Positions 59,628 to 64,000 of a stretch of DNA of 64,000 nt are shown here, in pieces (the first letter of the stretch is position 1; each line of letters opens with the position of its first letter). Source of the stretch: an uncultured Flavihumibacter sp. Its GTDB lineage: Bacteria; Bacteroidota; Bacteroidia; Chitinophagales; Chitinophagaceae. Under the pieces are notes generated by a model that saw only the letters and a program-made list of their open reading frames with translations, did no database searches and had not been told where the DNA came from. The stretch covers positions 1 through 64,000 of the forward strand of contig CABHOY010000089.1 in the NCBI GenBank assembly GCA_902168105.1. Direction: 5' to 3'. The position numbers were made by a program, and so were the translations under genes.

Positions 59628-62033
59628 TCATTTAACAATCCACTCGTGAATACCGGAAGCATTTTCTGCCGGTAACTGTATTTCGAGCTTCAGGGCGCTT
59701 GTTTTCACGGCTTCAAACTGCACACTGTCGTATTTATCTTTTGTGACCGTATATGGGGTGACGTTCTTCACCGGTATCCATTGATCGCCCTGTTTGTACA
59801 GGATACGCCATGACGCAGGGATACGGCAATCCCCGAAAGGGCTGTCGTCATACCAGTATACCTGGGAGCCTGATACGGTGTATTCCTGGTCAAAATCATA
59901 CTGCACCCATTCCAGCGTATTGTGTTTTGGCCACCAGTGGAGGTACATCGAGTTATTGTCATGAGAATTTAATGGTTCGTATTGATCATTCAGCGCTATA
60001 TACATCCGCTTATTCGTTGTGGAGGCGCTGATCTTACTTTTGGACGCAATCGTAGGAGCCGGTTTAGGCCGGGCTGCTGCTGCTTCATAGGGAATCCAGA
60101 CAGTCATTTCCGACGGTCCGCGGTTAGCCCAGGAGTAGTAGGGGATGGCAGTCACTGTTTGTGTGGTGCTCACCAGCTGGTCCGAGTTCAGTTGTCTGGA
60201 AGTTGCTGTACCGGGCATTTCCAGTACGGTAACGCCATTGAGGAGATCGGGCTTGTATACGGCATTGATAACGGCATTTTTATCTACAACAATATTCTGC
60301 ACGACAGCATCTTTATTGTCAGGTCCTTCCAGGCAATACATCAGTGGGCCGCGTTCCAGTGCAAAGCGGCTGGCATCACTTTTTACAGCAGCATTCGCCA
60401 GGACCTTCTGTACCTGCATGGGAAATTCCAGTTTGATCTTATCTCCGGATTTCCAGGTACGTTGTATGACCACATAACCCTTTACCATGACATATTTCAC
60501 CGGCTGATCATTCAGTAATATTTCGAAGGATCTTTTAGCTGCGCTGTCCGCGTCAAAATAAAGATCACCCGGCACTGGTTTTCCTTTCGACCATTCAGGA
60601 ATACGGACGTGCAGTGCGAAAGCGGTGGCGTGGGCAGGTTGAATAGTGATGTCTATTTTTCCATCCCAGGGATAGTTCGTCTTTTGGGTAATGGATATCT
60701 TCCCAGCCGGTAGCTGGATCTTTGCAGTATTTCCTACAAAGAGGTTTACATAGAGGTCGTTCTTATTTTGTGCATAGATATAACCTGGCATGGAAGGCAG
60801 GAAGCGGGTCATATTGGAGATGCAGCAGGCGCAGCCGAACCAGGCGCTTCGCTGGTGTTGCCCCATGGAGGCCAGCGGATTAGGATAGAAGAACCGATCA
60901 CCGCTTAATGATACACCAGAGAGCAGTCCGTTATAAAGCGTACGTTCGAGGATGTCTACATATTTCGCATCGCCATGAAGAAGGAACATCCTGCTGTTCC
61001 AGTAAACATTGGCAATAGCCGCGCAGGTTTCTGCATAGGCCGACATATTCGGCAGTTCATAAGGTTTACCAAAAGCTTCACCATTACCGGTAGCGCCAAT
61101 ACCACCTGTGATATATAGTTTCTTTTCGACGACATCATGCCAGATATCGTCTATGGCATGCAGATATTGCTGATCGCCGGTCAGCGCAGCAACGTCCGCC
61201 ATGCCGGTGTACATATAGGTAGCACGTACGGCATGTCCTACGGCTTCATGCTGGTCCACGACCTTTTTATAGGACTGATTATATTCACCGCTATGAGGTT
61301 TACCGGGCCCGCGTACATCGAGAAAGAACTTCGCCAGATCAAGATAAGACCTGTTGCCGGTTACCCGGTACATTTTTGTAAGCCCTGTTTCAACGATCTG
61401 GTGACCGGGAAAACGTTCCTCTTTTCCGAAACCGAATGTCTGCACCAGCAGGTCGGCATTTTTTATGGCGATGTTCAGGAAATTCTTTTTGCCCGTAGCC
61501 TGGTAATGCGCCACTGCCGCTTCAAACAGGTGACCGGAATTGTATAGTTCATGACTGAGGTCTTCTTCTTCCTCCCATCTCTTTGTACCTATCCAGCGGT
61601 GAGGCTTTGGTGCGTTCATCGTACGGAAAGTATACAGGTAACCGTCTTTTTCCTGGGCTGCGCCGATAATAGCGATCAGGGTATCCAGGTATTGTTCCAG
61701 TTCGGGATTTTTCTTCATTTGGAGGCTGTAAGAGGCGCCTTCTATCACTTTGTAAAGGTCTGTATCGTCGAAAGTATATTCTGTCATCGTATCGGCTGGT
61801 AATACATGCGCCGCCCGTTTGAAATTATCGATCCTGCCAGTACGCCGGCATTGCTCCAACGTATAGGGAATTGTAACATCCGCATTTACTCGTATTTTTG
61901 GCGCCCAGAAGCTATCCGTCACCTGTATCTGGGTAAAAGCGACAGGCTGAATGGGGTAATCCTTTTTTAACTGCGCCTGTGTCAATATGCTGATGCCGGC
62001 CAGTGGCACAAAAAAGATAGCAAATAATTTCAT
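59628..62033 (-). CDS. GH127-family beta-L-arabinofuranosidase-like glycosidase
   Basis: 801 aa with a signal peptide (1-20, ILTQAQ). The (alpha/alpha)6 catalytic domain has Glu335 and Cys337 (YAETCAAIAN) and Cys403-Cys404 (FGCACCISN), matching the Zn-coordinating Glu-Cys-Cys-Cys set of Bifidobacterium HypBA1. The C-terminal ~150 residues (about 660-800) look like a carbohydrate-binding beta-sandwich (YTVSGSQVYWYDD). Exported; probably removes arabinofuranose from plant glycans. Confidence 0.9.
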   Translation of the reverse strand: MKLFAIFFVPLAGISILTQAQLKKDYPIQPVAFTQIQVTDSFWAPKIRVNADVTIPYTLEQCRRTGRIDNFKRAAHVLPADTMTEYTFDDTDLYKVIEGASYSLQMKKNPELEQYLDTLIAIIGAAQEKDGYLYTFRTMNAPKPHRWIGTKRWEEEEDLSHELYNSGHLFEAAVAHYQATGKKNFLNIAIKNADLLVQTFGFGKEERFPGHQIVETGLTKMYRVTGNRSYLDLAKFFLDVRGPGKPHSGEYNQSYKKVVDQHEAVGHAVRATYMYTGMADVAALTGDQQYLHAIDDIWHDVVEKKLYITGGIGATGNGEAFGKPYELPNMSAYAETCAAIANVYWNSRMFLLHGDAKYVDILERTLYNGLLSGVSLSGDRFFYPNPLASMGQHQRSAWFGCACCISNMTRFLPSMPGYIYAQNKNDLYVNLFVGNTAKIQLPAGKISITQKTNYPWDGKIDITIQPAHATAFALHVRIPEWSKGKPVPGDLYFDADSAAKRSFEILLNDQPVKYVMVKGYVVIQRTWKSGDKIKLEFPMQVQKVLANAAVKSDASRFALERGPLMYCLEGPDNKDAVVQNIVVDKNAVINAVYKPDLLNGVTVLEMPGTATSRQLNSDQLVSTTQTVTAIPYYSWANRGPSEMTVWIPYEAAAARPKPAPTIASKSKISASTTNKRMYIALNDQYEPLNSHDNNSMYLHWWPKHNTLEWVQYDFDQEYTVSGSQVYWYDDSPFGDCRIPASWRILYKQGDQWIPVKNVTPYTVTKDKYDSVQFEAVKTSALKLEIQLPAENASGIHEWIVK

Positions 62034-62128
62034 ACAACGAAGACGATTTTGGCAATGACTAAAATTATCGATAGTTGTTTGACTGTGATGAAACTATATT
62101 AATCAGAATTGGTCAGATTTTATCAAAA

Positions 62129-62767
62129 ATGAGCGACAGCGGTCACCGTTACTTTATCATCAACAAACCATACAACATGGTCTCCCAGTTTATCAGTCCT
62201 GATAAGGTCAGGCTGCTGGGAGATCTTGATTTTGACTTCCCGGAAGGTACTCATGCCGTGGGAAGACTGGACAATAATTCCGAAGGATTGCTCATCCTCA
62301 CTACCAACAAAAGAGTAACCCGTCTGTTATTTGAAAGTGAGCAGCCGCATAAACGGACTTACCTGGTGATGGTGAAGAACATCGTAAGCCAGGAAACAGT
62401 AGAACAATTGGAAAAAGGTGTGACCATCCGTATCAAAGGTGGCGTAGACTGGGTAACGACTCCCTGTAAGGCGGAGATCGTGGAAAAACCGGCCTATATC
62501 AAGCCCAGGGAGCATCATCCGGTGAAAGAGTTCCTGCCGCATTCCTGGCTGCTGATCACCCTGACAGAAGGGAAATTCCACCAGGTGCGTAAGATGACAT
62601 CGGCCATCAGGCATCATTGCGACCGCCTGATACGTGTTTCGATAGAGGACCTGGAGCTGGGCGACCTGCAGCCGGGAGGTGTAAAAGAGATGGAAGAAAC
62701 AGAATTTTTCCGCCTGCTGAAGATCGAAAACTGGGAGCCCGAAGCGTCAATATTGCCGCAGGAATGA
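62129..62767 (+). CDS. RsuA/RluE-type rRNA pseudouridine synthase
   Basis: 212 aa from the ATG at 62129, where MSDSGHRYFIINKPYNMVS opens the catalytic domain (an extension to 62075 is not supported). The catalytic Asp is in GRLDNNSEGLLIL. Motif III-like LTEGKFHQVRKM follows. There is no N-terminal S4 domain, as in RluE, which modifies 23S rRNA. Divergent from the GH127 gene. Confidence 0.9.
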   Translation: MSDSGHRYFIINKPYNMVSQFISPDKVRLLGDLDFDFPEGTHAVGRLDNNSEGLLILTTNKRVTRLLFESEQPHKRTYLVMVKNIVSQETVEQLEKGVTIRIKGGVDWVTTPCKAEIVEKPAYIKPREHHPVKEFLPHSWLLITLTEGKFHQVRKMTSAIRHHCDRLIRVSIEDLELGDLQPGGVKEMEETEFFRLLKIENWEPEASILPQE

Positions 62768-62824
62768 GCAATATGGCATCAGTTTACTGTTGAGATTCTT
62801 GTTATTTTGCCTGCTTCCATTATC

Positions 62825-64000
62825 ATGCTTAAAGAATCTATTATGTTCAAACCATTCAGGCTTACAGGCGCCGTGGTCCTCAGCGTATTACTCGGCATTT
62901 CCGTTGCCCGGGCGCAGGAGGCGGATCCTGCACGTTATGCTTTAGTTCCTTATCCGCAAGAACTGGTGGCCCGTCAGGGAGAATTTGTGATCACTGCGAA
63001 GACCAAACTGGTTTTACCTGCAAACAAGACATTTTTCAGCAATGAAGTGGCGCAATTGCAGGCGCTGGTAAAACAGGGATTGGGCAAAACATTGCCTGTA
63101 TCTGCAACCGCTGGTGCAGGTGCTATTGTATTAAAGCAGAACGATCAGCTGACAGGTGAAGAGGATTATACGCTGGATGTGACGTCACAACAACTGGTGA
63201 TCTCCGCGAAAACACCTACAGGTATGTTCCGCGCTGTGCAGACAGTCCGCCAGCTGATGCCGGCTATTATCGAAGGCGTAAAAGCCGGAAAACTGGTTAA
63301 GATCACAGTACCGGCTGTACAGATCACAGATCATCCGACGTATAAATGGCGTGGTATGCACCTGGACGTATCCAGGCATTTCTTCTCCGTTGATTATCTG
63401 AAGAAATTTATCGATCTGCTGGCATTGTACAAAATGAACAAATTCCACCTGCATCTGACCGACGATCAGGGCTGGCGTATCGAGATCAAAAAATATCCGC
63501 TGCTGACAGAACAAGGGGCCTGGAGAGAATTCAACAACCAGGATTCCGTATGTATGCAGAAAGCGAAAACGAACCCTGATATGGAGATCGACAAATCCCA
63601 TATCATCCAGAAAAATGGCAAAACGCTCTACGGCGGTTTCTATACACAGGCACAGATGAAAGATGTGATTGCTTATGCGGCGGCGCGTCATATAGACATC
63701 ATCCCGGAGATTGATATGCCGGGCCATATGATGGCGGCTATCAAAGCCTATCCTTATCTGAGCTGTGAGGGAGGTTCATCCTGGGGACCGCTGTTCACCA
63801 CACCGATCTGCCCTTGTAATGAGAAGACCTTTGAATTTGCTGAGAATGTGTATTCTGAGATCTTCGCACTGTTCCCTTCGGAGTATGTTCACCTGGGTGC
63901 AGATGAAGTTGAGAAGAGCAGCTGGGCGAAATCGCCGTTGTGCGAACCTGTGATGAAGGCCAATAACCTGAAGACAGTAGAAGAGCTGCAAAGCTACTTT
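62825..64000 (+). CDS. GH20 beta-N-acetylhexosaminidase (5' part, cut by the window end)
   Basis: The frame is open from the ATG at 62825 to the last base of the window: 392 codons without a stop. A second in-frame ATG lies at 62843. Signal peptide (RLTGAVVLSVLLGISVARAQ). GH20 N-terminal domain (about 40-160), then the catalytic barrel: KWRGMHLDVSRHFFSVDYL, FHLHLTDDQGWRIEI, DIIPEIDMPGHMMAA and the catalytic Asp-Glu in VHLGADEVEKSSW. The C-terminal part is missing only because the window ends. Exported chitobiose/N-acetylglucosamine-releasing enzyme, consistent with a chitinolytic lifestyle. Confidence 0.93.
   Translation, partial: MLKESIMFKPFRLTGAVVLSVLLGISVARAQEADPARYALVPYPQELVARQGEFVITAKTKLVLPANKTFFSNEVAQLQALVKQGLGKTLPVSATAGAGAIVLKQNDQLTGEEDYTLDVTSQQLVISAKTPTGMFRAVQTVRQLMPAIIEGVKAGKLVKITVPAVQITDHPTYKWRGMHLDVSRHFFSVDYLKKFIDLLALYKMNKFHLHLTDDQGWRIEIKKYPLLTEQGAWREFNNQDSVCMQKAKTNPDMEIDKSHIIQKNGKTLYGGFYTQAQMKDVIAYAAARHIDIIPEIDMPGHMMAAIKAYPYLSCEGGSSWGPLFTTPICPCNEKTFEFAENVYSEIFALFPSEYVHLGADEVEKSSWAKSPLCEPVMKANNLKTVEELQSYF

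Overview
The window is chromosomal DNA from a Bacteroidota bacterium, most likely a Chitinophaga-like member of the Chitinophagaceae. Pointers are the TAnnTTTG promoter elements with weak Shine-Dalgarno sites, the TPR histidine kinase/LytTR pair, a CzcA pump fused to an outer-membrane factor, a DUF6660-like protein, and GH127 and GH20 glycosidases. The first 63 bases are not genomic: they are Illumina P5/Nextera adapter with an i5 index, so position 64 is the true contig end. No rRNA, tRNA, CRISPR array or insertion sequence was found.

Layout. 0.1-1.7 kb: cbpA/cbpM chaperone genes and a 39-aa membrane peptide. 1.7-7.7 kb: a hypothetical gene, a two-component pair, a SulP transporter and a DACNV/diadenylate-cyclase-like protein. 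7.7-8.0 kb: a 102-bp perfect palindrome and a degenerate repeat tract. 8.0-14.7 kb: an Sfp-type PPTase, a receiver protein, small membrane and acidic proteins, an exported ABM protein, a CinA-like protein, a FAD/Rieske oxidoreductase and a zinc dehydrogenase. 15.1-24.2 kb: two convergent operons for a heptose-containing, probably carbamoylated surface glycan (GT4, GmhB, HldE, GT9, GT2, NodU-type carbamoyltransferase).

24.9-31.2 kb is the most interesting part. It is a tightly coupled operon of FAD monooxygenase, methyltransferase, type III polyketide synthase, Y-x6-K enoyl-reductase-like SDR, FabZ-like dehydratase, FabF-like ketosynthase, ACP and AcpS-type PPTase, followed by a flavin-dependent oxidoreductase. 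It reads as a dedicated acyl-chain factory feeding a type III PKS, probably giving an oxidised, methylated alkyl-phenol or quinone lipid.

32-37.8 kb: a truncated SPW-repeat remnant, a HAD/MFS pair, a large TonB-plug-like surface protein and a Crp/Fnr regulator. 38.0-42.5 kb: an electrophile/quinone-defence operon (two pirins, nitroreductase, VOC dioxygenase, GNAT, carboxylesterase) that includes a receiver-like protein with Cys in place of the phospho-Asp. 42.7-43.9 kb: small hydrophilic proteins. 43.9-47.7 kb: a methyltransferase and a TetR/SDR/MFS cassette carrying three copies of a TATACC-N4-GGTATA operator. 47.8-54.8 kb: a YeiH-like carrier and a CzcA-OMF/CzcB metal efflux system. 54.8-64 kb: an S41 protease, a DsbA/HxlR divergent pair with palindromic sites, a CoA-transferase, an MBL hydrolase, GH127, a pseudouridine synthase, and the start of a GH20 hexosaminidase that runs off the window.
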